Origin: Oxyruncus cristatus
Taxonomy: Eukaryota > Chordata > Aves > Passeriformes > Cotingidae
Assembly: GCA_013399855.1 (NCBI GenBank)
Contig: VXAY01003151.1
Span: forward strand, 1-64,000
Direction: 5' to 3'
DNA length: 64,000 nt
Shown: piece after piece, positions 22,762 to 33,470 of the stretch
How the letters are laid out: the number at the start of each line of letters is the position of its first letter
Numbering within the stretch: position 1 is the first letter of the stretch
Made by a program: the position numbers and the translations under genes
The notes under the pieces: generated by a model
Told to the model about the DNA's origin: nothing
The model's input: only the letters and a program-made list of their open reading frames with translations
Database searches by the model: none

Positions 22762-22912
22762 TGTGGGACTGGAACAGGCTGCCCAGGGAATCACAATGCC
22801 AGGAATTGTTAAAAAAGACATGTAGATGTGGTGTTTAGGGGCGTGGTTTGGTGGTGGCTTTGCGGTGCTGATGACCTTAGTTGCCTTTCCCAACCCTAAT
22901 GAGTCTGTGATT
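22762..22912 (+). mobile_element. CR1 LINE 3'-end fragment (type B)
   Basis: Shows gggactggaacaggctgccc, cagggaatcacaatgcc-like text, aaaagacatgtagatgtgg, tggtttggtggtggc and cccaaccctaatgagtctgt, which is the type B CR1 tail in sense orientation. The 3' end is nearly complete and the 5' end truncated. A 21-T run follows about 37 bp downstream (22949-22969). Confidence 0.85.
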
Positions 22913-22948
22913 ATTTGCAGGAATTTCTCAGCTGATTTTTGGTGGGTC

Positions 22949-22969
22949 TTTTTTTTTTTTTTTTTTTTT
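22949..22969. repeat. T(21) homopolymer
   Basis: An uninterrupted run of about 21 T shortly after a CR1 end. CR1 does not use poly(A), so the run is probably an independent microsatellite. The 127-codon frame across it (22826-23209) is not a gene. Confidence 0.85.
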
Positions 22970-23642
22970 GTTTTATTAATAAATCTGGCGTCTAATGTTC
23001 CTTCATCTCTTCATCACACAGAGAACCAGGACAGGGACAGCACACAGGCCAAGAATGACTTTTCAATTCAGATACTCCACCACCCCATGTCCTCCAGAAA
23101 ACCCTGGTTGACAGTAAGAGCCTGTCTGTGTTTTGAAGCTGATTTGAAGGGCAGACACCTGCACATTGTTCTGAACTGTCTATGGGAACAGCCCAAAAAT
23201 ATATCCTGATCACCTCCCAGATTAGAAAGCTGGGAACAATTATCTTTTTCTGTCCCTACACTGTCACCTCGGAGCCAATGTGCTTTTTCCCTAGATTGAA
23301 GTCGCATCCCGTTGTTATTTGTTGGCTCTGCTGCAGAAACACCTTTAAATCCAGACTGAAGCCACTTGTGTTAAGTGCTGTACGACCATAAATTATGACG
23401 CAGTTCAGGTCCCAAAGAACAAAACTGCCTGAAAATTAGATGTTCTGAGGAAATAAAAGGTGTGAAGATGAAGGGCCACAGGGGAATTTACTTTTTTTTC
23501 TCAAGGTGAATGAAGAGGTAAAAAGCAAAACCAGGAACAAAACAGAGATCTCGATCTCTAAGACAGACCTAGACCCGTATCTAAGAAAATATTTTGACCT
23601 GTAGGTCAAATCACTTGAGATTTTAATGGTCTCTGTGTATAA

Positions 23643-23775
23643 TAAAGAAGAAGAAGAGGAAGAAAGTGAAGAAGAAGGAGAAAGAGGAGAAGAAGGAGAA
23701 GAAGGAGAAGGAGAAGGAGAAGAAGAAGAAGGAGAAGAAGAAGAAGAAGAAGAAGGAGACGGAAAAGAAGGAGTG
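23643..23775 (+). repeat. GAA/GGA polypurine microsatellite
   Basis: The + strand is purine-only from 23668 to 23759 (92 nt), with a few interruptions on either side. It is built from GAA, GGA and GAGGA units. The tract produces a Glu-rich 85-codon frame at 23626-23883 that is not a credible protein. Pur-Pyr tracts of this kind can form intramolecular triplex DNA. Confidence 0.93.
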
Positions 23776-26119
23776 TATGGTTATCATATAGAATTATTAC
23801 TATCTATAAAATTATTATTATTATCACCATCAGCAGCAGCATCTTCTCTAAGATCAGAAGAAATGGTCCTCACACTAAAATGATTAAAAAAATCCAACCA
23901 TCTGACTCAGGCATATTTTCTGAAGTAAAATAACATCAGATAAATAATTTAATAACACAAATAAATAATATTTAAGAAAGGGCAGTGAAATAGCATTTGA
24001 TTTATGGTTTGCATTCAGGGGGATAACTGAAAATTTTGAGAACCAAGAGCAAATTTGTTTGAAGAGCAAATTATTTATATTTCTGTTTAATTGCATGAAT
24101 AGCTGATATATACTGAGAGAACTCTTTATCAATACAGAGTTACATCTAGATAAAAGATATACTGGAAAACTTAAAGCATGCAAATATAAAAAGAGAGAAA
24201 AGAGATAAAAACAAACCTCAGACTTCGAGGTTTGTCTTTTTTTTTCTTGCATTTTTTTTTTATTTTTTATAGTTGTATAGCTTTTATTTTAGAAAAAAGT
24301 ATCAAACAATTTTTTAATTCTATTTAGGTTTCCCCCCCCACCATCTTCTTTGTTGTAAACCAGAGGAAAAAGAACCTCCTCAACCATGAATTTCCGGCTG
24401 TAATTTTAACCTGAACCGTATAGCAAAAGGCTTTGTTTGGATTTGGCTGGTGGCACTTTTCAAGAGCCCATTGAACGTTTTCAATCTGATAATGTCACTG
24501 CTACGATAACAAGGACACAAAGAGGCATGAAATGGCCTCTGAGGGTTTAAAAATAGCAGCGGTGCTCTTGTCTTCCAGTTTTTACTATCAAATCCAGGCA
24601 ATCCTCAAATGTAAACAACGCTACAAAACCAAATTATCATAAAGCCCTTTGCAAACAGAAATAAAAATGATGATTATTACGCTCTGTGAGTCTCGTGTAA
24701 AATGATCTGAGCTCACCCCTGTATTGTTCAGGGCTGTTACGTGTTTGTAATTAAGCTGTAATATTTAATCAATCACTAGAACAGGACATAAAAACTCAGG
24801 GGGGTTGAGTTATGTCCCTGGAGCCTTTAAACCAATTTTATTTTTATTGGTGAAAAGGAAAAAACATCAAGACTTGCTTCGTTGGGTCACTGAGTTACAA
24901 CTGATTTGAAGCAAAATATAAGCAAGTACATAAAATCAATCAAGCAGAATAAACAGCCAACCTCTGGCTAAACTTACCCCTCTTAGATCCAGTTCATTTA
25001 AAACGGGATAACAATGATATAATGAGATTGGAAGAAATATGATCATTTGGGTAAGGAAAATATTGACTTTTCTAAAGTGTTCTCTTCCTGGTTGGAAAGG
25101 AGGCAGTTTAGTGATATTATAATTCCTAAAGTTAACTGATGCAGCCCCAAATGTATCACAAGGTAATGACAGCACATTTTTTTGAACTGTAAAAAATTGA
25201 TGCACATTTTTTTTGTCTCTTCCAGTAGAAATGACAAATCAGAAAGACAGAATTTATTGCAGAGCAAAGCAAAAAGGCAACCAGTGACCTAATCAGGCAG
25301 ACGCACCGAGAGCACACCCTGGTCTCGTCCCTTCTAGGCTGCACACATTTTCTGAAGAAAGGAACGGCACAAATGTTACAGATGTGGCACAGGAAAGCTT
25401 TAATTATTCACTGTGACTGCACAGAACAGCAAAGTCCACATTCCACTTGCTATTCGTGTCAGATCGATATTTGAGGGGGAAAAGTTGGTGTCACCACATC
25501 AGACAGCAAAGGCCGTGTTAGTCAGAGGAGGCTGGATGTGAAATTAGTCACTGAGACACCATGTACTGAGACACCTTTTTTCAGAAGGCTGAATTTGACA
25601 TAGCTAAAGCTATGTGAAAATCTAATATTTTTCTTTATTTCTTTGGAGTTTCTTTCATATGTCTTCCAAAGGAACCTGCGTGGGGTTGGTTAGAAAGAAC
25701 ATGGTTTTAAAAAAAGTTTCCTCTTCATCCTATTTTTCTTTTCTTTTTTTTTTTTCCCCCTCCATTTTTTGAAGTACTTCAACTGGGAAAGAAAACCAGT
25801 TTTACTCTGGAAATTGATTAGATATTTCAAATAAAGTTAAGGTCTTTCTCATGTCCATTAATACAGAAAGGCAGCTTGTGAGATAGATGGAGTTTGTGGG
25901 GAGAGTTTCTCCAAAAGCCTCTCTGTCAGACCAGAGAGCCTTGTGCAAATCTGAAATGCTGGCTGCCCCCTCTGAGTTGGTTTTTCCTGCTCTGTGCAGT
26001 CCATCCTGATCCAGTCACGGAGTTGGGGACTATGGAATTACCCTGAAGCAGATGTCTAAAGCAGATTAAGTGAAGCCCAGTCCAGAATTACCTCCTTCCT
26101 TTATGTCCTGGGAAAGTAA
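23776..26119. other. Unique non-coding DNA; possible conserved element near 24380-24800
   Basis: No gene or transposon is recognised. The part 24380-24800 is balanced in composition, without simple repeats, and holds homeodomain-like TAATTA and ATCAATCA words, the look of a conserved non-coding element. This is an impression only. The 122-codon minus frame at 23884-24252 is AT-rich and without a domain. Confidence 0.35.
24211..24235. repeat. 9-bp stem hairpin followed by a T run
   Basis: ACAAACCTC (24211-24219) pairs with GAGGTTTGT (24227-24235) around a 7-nt loop. A run of A lies before the stem and C plus eleven T after it, so the outer A/T runs can extend the pairing. It resembles a hairpin terminator in shape, but bacterial-type termination does not apply in this genome. 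Confidence 0.6.
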
Positions 26120-26172
26120 AATCACAGGATCCCAGAATGGTTTGGGTTGAAAGGGACCTTAAAAATCCCCTG
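26120..26172 (-). mobile_element. CR1 LINE tail fragment (type A)
   Basis: Only about 53 bp: atcacaggatcccagaatgg, then tttgggttgaaagggacc and ttaaaaatcccc. It carries its own 3' tail and so is separate from the larger copy that starts about 150 bp further right on the same strand. Confidence 0.85.
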
Positions 26173-26320
26173 TTTCATTTCATGTGGATGAAATATGGAT
26201 CAAAGACACAAAAGGAACCATCAGGGCGTGGTTCAGGTTATCCTGTTGCTTTGGGGTTAAAGGATGTGTCTGGAGGTACCACCGTGCTCCGGGAGACTGG
26301 AGACTGAGTAAAAGGATCTT

Positions 26321-26648
26321 GGAATTATAGAATGGTTTGGGTTAAAAAGGACCTTAAAGATCATCCAGTTCCAACCCCTCTGTCAAGTGCAGGGACACCT
26401 TCCACTATCCCAGGTTGCTCCAAGCCCCGTCCAACCTGGCCTTGGACACTTCCAGGGATCCAGGGTCGACCACAGCTTCTCTGGGCAACCTGTGCCAGGG
26501 CTTTGCCACCCTGACAGGGAAGAATTTATGCCTAATACCCCATCTAAACCTTCCCTCTTTCAGTTTAAAACCATTCTCCCTTGTTCTGTCACTATGTGCC
26601 CTTGTAAAAAGTCCCTTTCCATCTTTCTTGTAGGCTCCCTTCAGGCAG
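26321..26648 (-). mobile_element. CR1 LINE 3'-end fragment (type A)
   Basis: Starts with the 3' tail word attatagaatggtttgggt and reads through cctt aaagatcatccag, gcagggacaccttccac, gttgctccaagccccgtcc, cttggacacttccaggg, gggcaacctgtgccagggc, ttgttctgtcactatg and cttgtaggctcccttcagg. It has a complete 3' end and a truncated 5' end. Frames of 60-102 codons at 26332-26695 come from it. Confidence 0.94.
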
Positions 26649-29600
26649 AATCACTGTTGCAATGCAGACAGTCGCTGTCTAGTCACATCAGGTAACAGTC
26701 CCTTTCCCTGATGGACTTCACCCCACAAATATCCCTGATGGCCAAATCAAAGTAGTTCTTGAAAACTGGAATTGGCTGCAACACAAGAAGACAAGTCTAC
26801 CTCGAAAGAACGTGAGCTAAAACAATTGAAATCGAAATTCTTGTGCTTACTGACATCGGAGAGACTGAAACTAATCCAGAAAGCACTGAAGTGCTCAGTG
26901 AGTGGATTCACCTTTCTCTGCAATCCTGACAACCTGTTAGAAAACTCTTTATACCCTTTTTGCAACTACTGAGACATCTGGAGAGCTTTTAGTTCCTCCA
27001 CCAGGCTCTGAATTAGTACCTTAAATACCAGGCTGTAACTCTCCTCCACATAGTGTTCAGTCTGGTTCGAATATTCCATCTGCCTTCTCTGGGTTTTGGC
27101 TGGATGTTAATCATTTTAATTGAAAACACACAGGCTTTAATTATTTGCTCCAAATCCCCAAAGAAAAAGACAATTTAATTTGGAGGAATCTCTGTGGAGA
27201 GTTGGAATGTCCAGGAAAATTGATAAAACCTAATCAGCAAGAAGTGTCCTGCAGATAATTGGTTGGTTTTATGGATTAGTTTTTTGATATATCTGTAAAA
27301 TGCACAAATAGTGGATTGCTCTATTATGGTTTAATTTGGCAGGCAGTACTCAAATGGGAAAACTTTCAGTTTTCTTTGCTCAATTCAGTTTAGTCAAAGG
27401 CAGTGGCAAACGAGTTTTATCCTCTCCTGAGTGCAAAACCTGTCAAGAGTTCAATTCTTCACCAGCTGGACGTGACATTCTGTAAATAAGATGTAATATT
27501 TGTGACTGGAAGACATGGAAAATTAAATTTCTCTCCCAGACAAAGAAATGCTGCATTACTTCACCTGTTAATTAGTTTCTTGGCTACTATTTAATTTTCT
27601 GAAATGGAGAATTTCCTGAAAGAGAAGTTATTTTCCTGAAAGATCATGAATAATCTTCATTGACTGACAGGATTTTTTTTCACTCCTTTTCTTTTTTTTT
27701 TTTTTTAAGAAAAAAAAGCTGTTCTTGGAATATTTTTGTTTGTAAAACTTCACAAGGTCCCAGGTCAGTTTTGACCTTGTTCAAAATGACAGGGGCAGGC
27801 AACTGCAGGCATTGACTCCTCCTGGGCATCTGTCTTGAACAAGGATGGATCATTATTGATCCGTAAACTCAGTTAAACTCAGGGTGTTCCACAGAAAAAG
27901 TGCTAACACATGATGCCACCACCAAGGCTTCAAAGCGGCCTATTCCCATTTTTACTGTTTTTAAATTTTATTTGCATTTGTATTTTTTTATTATTTTTTG
28001 TTAATTAACTTTCATTAAACTTGGAGTTTCCCAAATCATTTTTGGAACTGGGGTTACTTCCATGTTGTCCCTCTCTGAAAAGGAGCCAACCTTCTTTTTT
28101 CATCAGAGAAAAATTCCTTCAAACCCTGTGAAGTTGAGGGTGGATGGTAAACAAATACAAGTTTCCTGTTCTTATACTAAAAATAAATAAATTTAAAGAA
28201 AAAAAAAAGAAAAAAAGAAAAGCAAAGAAAAATCTGAGCATTTTTTTTTCCTTTGCTTCTACAAATTTAAATGGATCTTCTGGACTCGGAGATCTTGAAG
28301 TGCTTGGGACCAACAGCTCTGTTTTTGAGCCACCAAGGTGCTGGTGTGGAGGTGAAGGCCACACACCACCATCACTTCTAAAGAGTCTGGTTTTGAGGTA
28401 CCACACTGGGATCCGACCTGCCGGGATTTTGGAGCAGAATCTGGGCTTCACGACACTTCACTCTGAAAATGGTATTTGAGGTGACCCCTCCAGGAGAAAA
28501 GTCTGGCAGCCTGAAGGAGATGCTCCATCTCCTCTGATGCAGGTGACTCCTGTCCTCCCCTCTGACTGGAGGAACATCCTCCCAACCTTTTGGTGTCCGG
28601 AGTTACCCGAGGGAATCTCATCCCGTGGGCAGGAGCATCTGAGATTCAAGACCTGAGATGCTTGATTGAATTTTGGGGGAAAAAAGGGGTTGAGAGACGA
28701 TATATCAGGACACAAAATTCCTTGGATGAGGGAGAAATCCACTGGATTCACACATCCCCCCTACCTGTGGGGAAGAGCCTGCGTGTAGGAACAGCCATGT
28801 CCTGAAAAGTGCAGCTACAAAGGAGACACAAATATTACAGGAATGTGAACTTTTAAAGGATTTATGGCTAATGTGCAACAGGCTGCTAAAAAGATAATAA
28901 ATAAATAAATAATAACGAATGTAGAATAAGCAACCCCAAATCAAAAGGTTGCACTGAGGGTTCCAAAAAAAACATCAGAGTTCTCCACTGCCTCTGTTTA
29001 TTCCAGCTATTTTTTTCATTTGTTATTCTCTCTCTTTTTTTTTTCGTGGATCTTCCTGGCAAAGAGAAGCACTGAAGATATTCTTTTCAAAGCCTCCAAT
29101 TATTTTATATAGCTTTTAATTTACTCTGGCATCTTTCTCAGGAAGTTGTAATCTTCCTCTCAAAGTTATTTTATCTACATGAGCAAGGAAAAACTCATTA
29201 TTAAATCAGTCCAAGGAAATTGGCAGGTGTTACATCCTTGTTCTTTTTGGAAAGAACTTCATTTTAGCGATTCTTATTTCCGTTCTTCACACAACCAGTT
29301 GCAAGTTATTTCTCTCTAAGAGATGCCAAAGGTTGCAGTGAAGTTTTTTCCACATTGACAAACTACTGACACCCCTTGGAGCTCCAATAAATCCACAGAA
29401 CTTCACACAGTCTTAGTATTGCCCAGGCCCAGCACCCTGATCCATCTCCCTGTCTTTCCAGCCTATTATTTGTGTCCAAATTACCCTTTTCTCTTCATTT
29501 TTTTCCCATTAGACTGTTGCATTTAGGGATTGGTGAAACAGAGGTTTTGTTGATCCAGGGAAATGTATTCCATTTATCTATATCTCTCTATTTTCCCTGG

Positions 29601-30162
29601 GGATCAGCTCGGGATTTGGTAACTTTGTAAGTGTTTAAAGCAAATAAATGAACAAGAAAAAAAAAAAAAAAAAGAATCCCTGAGAAATATGTTCAAATAA
29701 CAAATTTCCTTGACTGATCTCAGCATTTCTCAATTGCCCTGACTCAGTTCTCACTCTGAAAGATCTCATGTGTCAGCCTTTCTAATTGATGTGTTTGGGG
29801 TTTATTAACTGAAGAGACTCAGTAAAGGAGAGATGTCAACTGCCCTACACTCTATCTCCCATTCTCATGGCAAATAAAGGAAAGAATAGGAAATGGCTCT
29901 CTGGAAATACACTGCTTTTCTCCCTTGAATCTATATTCCCTCCTCTAGTGTTTCCCAAATGATTCCTACGTGATCTGGACATATCCATCCATACATACAT
30001 AGATCCAGGTAACATGTTAAAGAATGTGCAGGTCTATATATACAGAATTTGTTTCAAAGGGGTCAAGCGGGTTTTTTGCCACGAGTTTAAAGGGCTTGAA
30101 AGGGGAATTGGGAAAAAAAATGTAGTTAAGTTACAGCATTAACTACTGCATGTGCACAGAGG
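26649..30162. other. Unique non-coding DNA with A-rich patches
   Basis: No gene or transposon is recognised over 3.5 kb. A-rich low complexity lies at about 28180-28240, an ATAA array near 28893-28915 and a 17-A run at about 29657-29673. Frames of up to 111 codons at 28119-28479 overlap the A-rich patch on both strands and are rejected. Confidence 0.5.
28180..28240. repeat. A-rich low-complexity tract
   Basis: AAATA units merge into A and AG runs. It accounts for the Lys-rich part of the + frame at 28144 and the Phe-rich part of the minus frame at 28451. Confidence 0.75.
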
Positions 30163-30535
30163 AATCACAGAATCATTGAATATCCTGAGGTGGAAGGATC
30201 GTCAAGTCCAACTCTTGGCCCTGCACAAGACAAGCCCAAAAATCCCACCATGTGTCTGAGAGCATTGTCCAAATGTTTTGTGAACTCTGTCAGGTTGGTG
30301 CTGTGCCCACTGCCCTGGGGAGCCTGTTCCAGTGCCCAACTAACTTCTGGGGGAAGAACCTTTTCCTGAGATCCAACCTAAACCTCCCTTGGCACAACCT
30401 CATGTCATTCCCTGGTGTCCTGTCACTGGTCACAGAGAGAAGAGAGCAGTGCCTGTCCCTTCCCTTGCCCTCCTGAGGAAGCTGCAGACTGAGATTAGGT
30501 CTCCCCTCGGTCTCCCCTTCTCTAGATGACGAAGT
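30163..30535 (-). mobile_element. CR1 LINE 3'-end fragment (type C)
   Basis: Complement of a type C CR1. It shows aatcacagaatcattgaata, tcgtcaagtccaactc, ggccctgcacaagacaag, gtgtctgagagcattgtcc, ccctggggagcctgttcc, aacctcccttggcacaacc and gtgtcctgtcactggt, then the relic gcagactgagattaggtctc. The 3' end is complete and the 5' end truncated. The 132- and 174-codon minus frames at 30290-31046 run partly through it and are not host genes. Confidence 0.93.
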
Positions 30536-31874
30536 TTTCCAGATTGTGGGTCTGAGGGCAACACTTTCTGGGCACTGGGTGTGGCACACGTGACCCACAC
30601 CTCTTGTCCAGCTGGGGTGCTGTGACTGGGCAGGTAGGGATGGGAACCCACCAGGGTGGTGGTTTTCTCCTGGCCCTGGTGGCATCACCCGAGCCAGTGC
30701 TGAAGGCCAGCTTGCAATTTCCAGGTGTGAGCTCAGAAAGCTCCATTGAGTCCTTCCAGTTTAGTCCTCTCCTCCTCCAGGTCGCTTTCCCCTTTTGGAG
30801 GAAGAGCCAGTTCCCTGGGATAAATAGCATGACTGATTTCTTCGTGGAAGTTTCGTGCTGCTTCAGAGGAGATTGAAACAGCCTGTTAAACAACACACCA
30901 CGTACTTGGATACCAGAGGTACCAAGGCAAGTGTGCCCAGAAATAAATAGGTACCAATATCTTATTATTTTCCACGAGTGATCCCACATTTTAGAGCTGT
31001 GTAGCTGTTGAGAACACATCAGGCTTGTAATAAAATAATAAAACAATATTTCTCTCCAAGTCCCTCAGGATAAGAACTGATTGAGTAGCATTTGTCTCAA
31101 GTTTAAAAAAAAAAAAAAAAAAAAAGAGGGCTGCAATACTGGATGAATCATGGACAAATCTGTAAACCAGACTGGATAAATCTGACATTAATCTTCAAAT
31201 TTAGGCATTAATGTTAAGAGCCTCGCACTTTTTCATTTCCCCCCAAGTCTAGAACCCCAAAGAATTTGGGACATAAGCAATTTTCTCTCATCTCTCATTC
31301 TTTCCACCATCTCCTTTTCTCTCCCTTAAACTCTCCAGCTCCAAATCTTTGCAGTAACATAATTAGAAACCTTACTGAGTTAGAAACACTAAGGCAGAAT
31401 GCATCATCCCTTTAAAAAAAAAACAAACCATGCAGGATCAGGAAATATTTTTTTTTCTTATTTTCTTTTTCTCCCTAGGAGTGAAATTTCTCTTTAGATC
31501 TTTGTTTATAACCATCTGTGTCAAACACCAAATAATAAGGCATAGAAACAAACTGTGAAACTGGAAAAACAAAAGATATTCTTGTTTGTTGTTTGACATG
31601 GTTTTCAACTTTTAGGAGAGGCACAAAAAATTCTGTTTATTTAGGTTGGTTTATTAAAGAAAAAGGACATCAGAGATATTTTATACCAGCTCAGATCTCC
31701 GAAAGGACATTCACTCCTTGAGAAATGTTATAAAGCTGGAGACTGAACAAAACTGACAGCTTGATTTTGGGTTTGTTTGGGTTTTTTTTGGTTTGGGTTT
31801 TTTTGTGACCCCTCAATTTCCTTTTCTTTTTAGTTAGAGTTTGTTAACCTCAAAAAAAAGATACCATTTCTGTT
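30536..31874. other. Unique non-coding DNA with homopolymers
   Basis: No gene is recognised. A 21-A run lies at 31105-31125 without an identifiable processed pseudogene upstream. GGTTT-type T/G low complexity lies at 31764-31806, with runs of three G separated by T. Confidence 0.5.
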
Positions 31875-31912
31875 CAATTCTGTATTAAGCCAATACAGAA
31901 TTGTATTGGCTT
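31875..31912. repeat. Two overlapping, mutually exclusive hairpins
   Basis: CAATTCTGTATT (31875-31886) pairs perfectly with 31892-31903. The loop and the right arm of that stem also form a second perfect 10-bp stem, 31887-31896 with 31903-31912. Only one of the two can fold at a time. They lie at the left edge of the LTR-like element. Confidence 0.85.
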
Positions 31913-32506
31913 CAGGGTTTTATTTTTGTCAGTCCTGTTGGAGCCCAGAACACTGAAGGACTGCAATCCATGGGATGGACACACACTGGAGTAGGATGTT
32001 CCCGAAGGACTGAACCCATGGGAAGGCCCCACACTGGAACAATTCATGGAGAACTGCAGCCTGTGGTGAGGATTTATGTTGGAGAAGTGCACGAAGGACT
32101 GTGTCCCATGGGAGGGACCCCGTGAAGGAGCAGGGGAAGAGGGAGAGAAGTCCTCCCTCTGAGGGGACAGCGCAGGATGAACTGAATCACAGTCCCCATT
32201 CCCTGTCCCACTGCTCAGGAGGAGAGCAAGTGGGCAGTGAAGCTAAACGTGGAAAGAAGGGAGAGGGAGGGGGATGGCATTTGGGTTTATTTCTCATCAT
32301 CCCATTCTGTTTCGATTGGTAATAAATTAAACTAATTTCCCCACGTTAAGTCTGTTTATCCCATGATGGCAACTGCTGACTGACTGATCTCCCCATGCCC
32401 TTATTGCCACCCATCAGCCTTTTGTCTCCTCTTTCCAGGTGAGCAGGGAAGCGGTAGGATGACTTTGGTGGGCAGCTGGCATCAGCCTGGGTCACTCAGC
32501 CACAAC
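31900..32506 (+). mobile_element. Degraded solo LTR of an endogenous retrovirus, with tandem repeats
   Basis: The right part reads ttggtaataaattaaactaa, gttaagtctgtttatccc, gactgatctccccatgccct, gactttggtgggcagctggc and ends in gggtcactcagccacaa. From memory this matches an avian LTR family that ends in gggtcaacccaccaca. AATAAA is at 32321-32326. The left half holds four imperfect repeats of about 46 bp starting near 31955, 32003, 32049 and 32093, each built on gaaggactg and cccatggga. No retroviral gene frame flanks it, so it is a solo LTR. The left edge is an estimate. Confidence 0.7.
32321..32326 (+). promoter_or_regulatory. Poly(A) signal of the second LTR
   Basis: AATAAA in an AT-rich stretch, about 180 bp before the estimated right edge of the LTR. 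Confidence 0.5.
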
Positions 32507-33311
32507 CAGTATGATAATATTCACACAGTTTGTCCTTTGCAAAATTGAGACAACTCTCAGATCCCAACAACACTCAGATTTTGCACATTTCAAAGGCTTG
32601 CAATTTTTTATGCCCCTCTCTGATTTAAAATGCAAGAGGAGACAAAGTTTCAGAAACATTCAGAAACGCACAACGTTGCCCTAGTGAATTATTTGTCCAC
32701 AGCTGACCAGAGAAACTGCCTCTGTTTTACCTACAGTGGTGAAGTGGGTCAGTGGCTTTGTCACCTCAGAAAAGTGACATTTGGATATGTCATTACAACA
32801 TCATCATAGGAAGAAGGAAACTTACGATAATCCAATGCATTTTTCATTCCCTGACATTTAATAGGGAATAGCATTAAGGTGGATCATCAGCATTTGCATA
32901 CTGTAATTGTTTTTGCATAGGTTTGGGAGGGCTGAGTTAACAGGGACCTGTCAGTTATATCAGCTTTTTAATTACTTTATTTCACTGCTGTTCTCGAGTT
33001 CCAAGGCAAGGAAACCTTAAAATAACTTTGGAATAGATTTGGGCCTTAAACTAAAATCTAAATGCAATAGGCTGTGTATTAGCAAAATGGACTGCTCATA
33101 TTTCTTGAGCCTGACAGTCTTCCCTTAGCTGTTTAGATATCACAGATTAACTGGAAACAATGGAAGCAAATTGGTTCACATTCATTCAAATAGGTGGGAA
33201 CTTGGGTAACTAAGGAGGAATTAGTTTTTGTGGACTCTATCTAGGCATAAAACTTGGGCCAGCCACCCAAAATTTCCCACTTCCCTCTGAGAATGCAAGA
33301 TTAGTGCTCAG
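32507..33311. other. Unique non-coding DNA
   Basis: No gene or repeat is recognised. An exact octamer word ATTTGCAT lies at 32892-32899 in a balanced, repeat-free segment, but one site of eight bases is expected by chance in a window of this size. Confidence 0.45.
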
Positions 33312-33366
33312 GAAGTTGGACTAGATGACAACTGCAGGGCCCTTCAAATGAGCTTAAATCATTAAA
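33312..33366 (+). mobile_element. CR1 LINE 3' tail remnant
   Basis: Only the tail: gaagttggactagatgac, then gggcccttcaaatgagc and two units resembling ATTAAATCA. It abuts another CR1 tail of opposite orientation, so the two 3' ends meet at about 33366. Confidence 0.65.
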
Positions 33367-33470
33367 TCATACAACGATACAAACCTTTGGGTTGGAAAAA
33401 ACCTTTGAAGATGACTGAGTCCAACCATAAACCAAACGTTGCCCAAGCCACCACTAAACCATGTCCCTAT
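33367..33470 (-). mobile_element. CR1 LINE 3'-end fragment (type B)
   Basis: Starts at its tail (tcatacaacgatacaaacc) and continues with tttgggttggaaaaaacc, gactgagtccaacc, aagccaccactaaaccatg and tccctattagg. It forms the right arm of a tail-to-tail pair with the copy just to the left. Confidence 0.85.

Noticed and set aside
23626..23883. Glu-rich 85-codon frame
   Set aside because: A direct translation of the GAA/GGA microsatellite.
27060..27075. GGTTCGAAT word resembling a tRNA B box
   Set aside because: The bases after it do not complete the B box, no A box or cloverleaf lies upstream, and no T run ends it.
30522..31046. 174-codon minus frame
   Set aside because: Its end lies in the CR1 copy at 30163-30535 and the rest has no recognisable domain.
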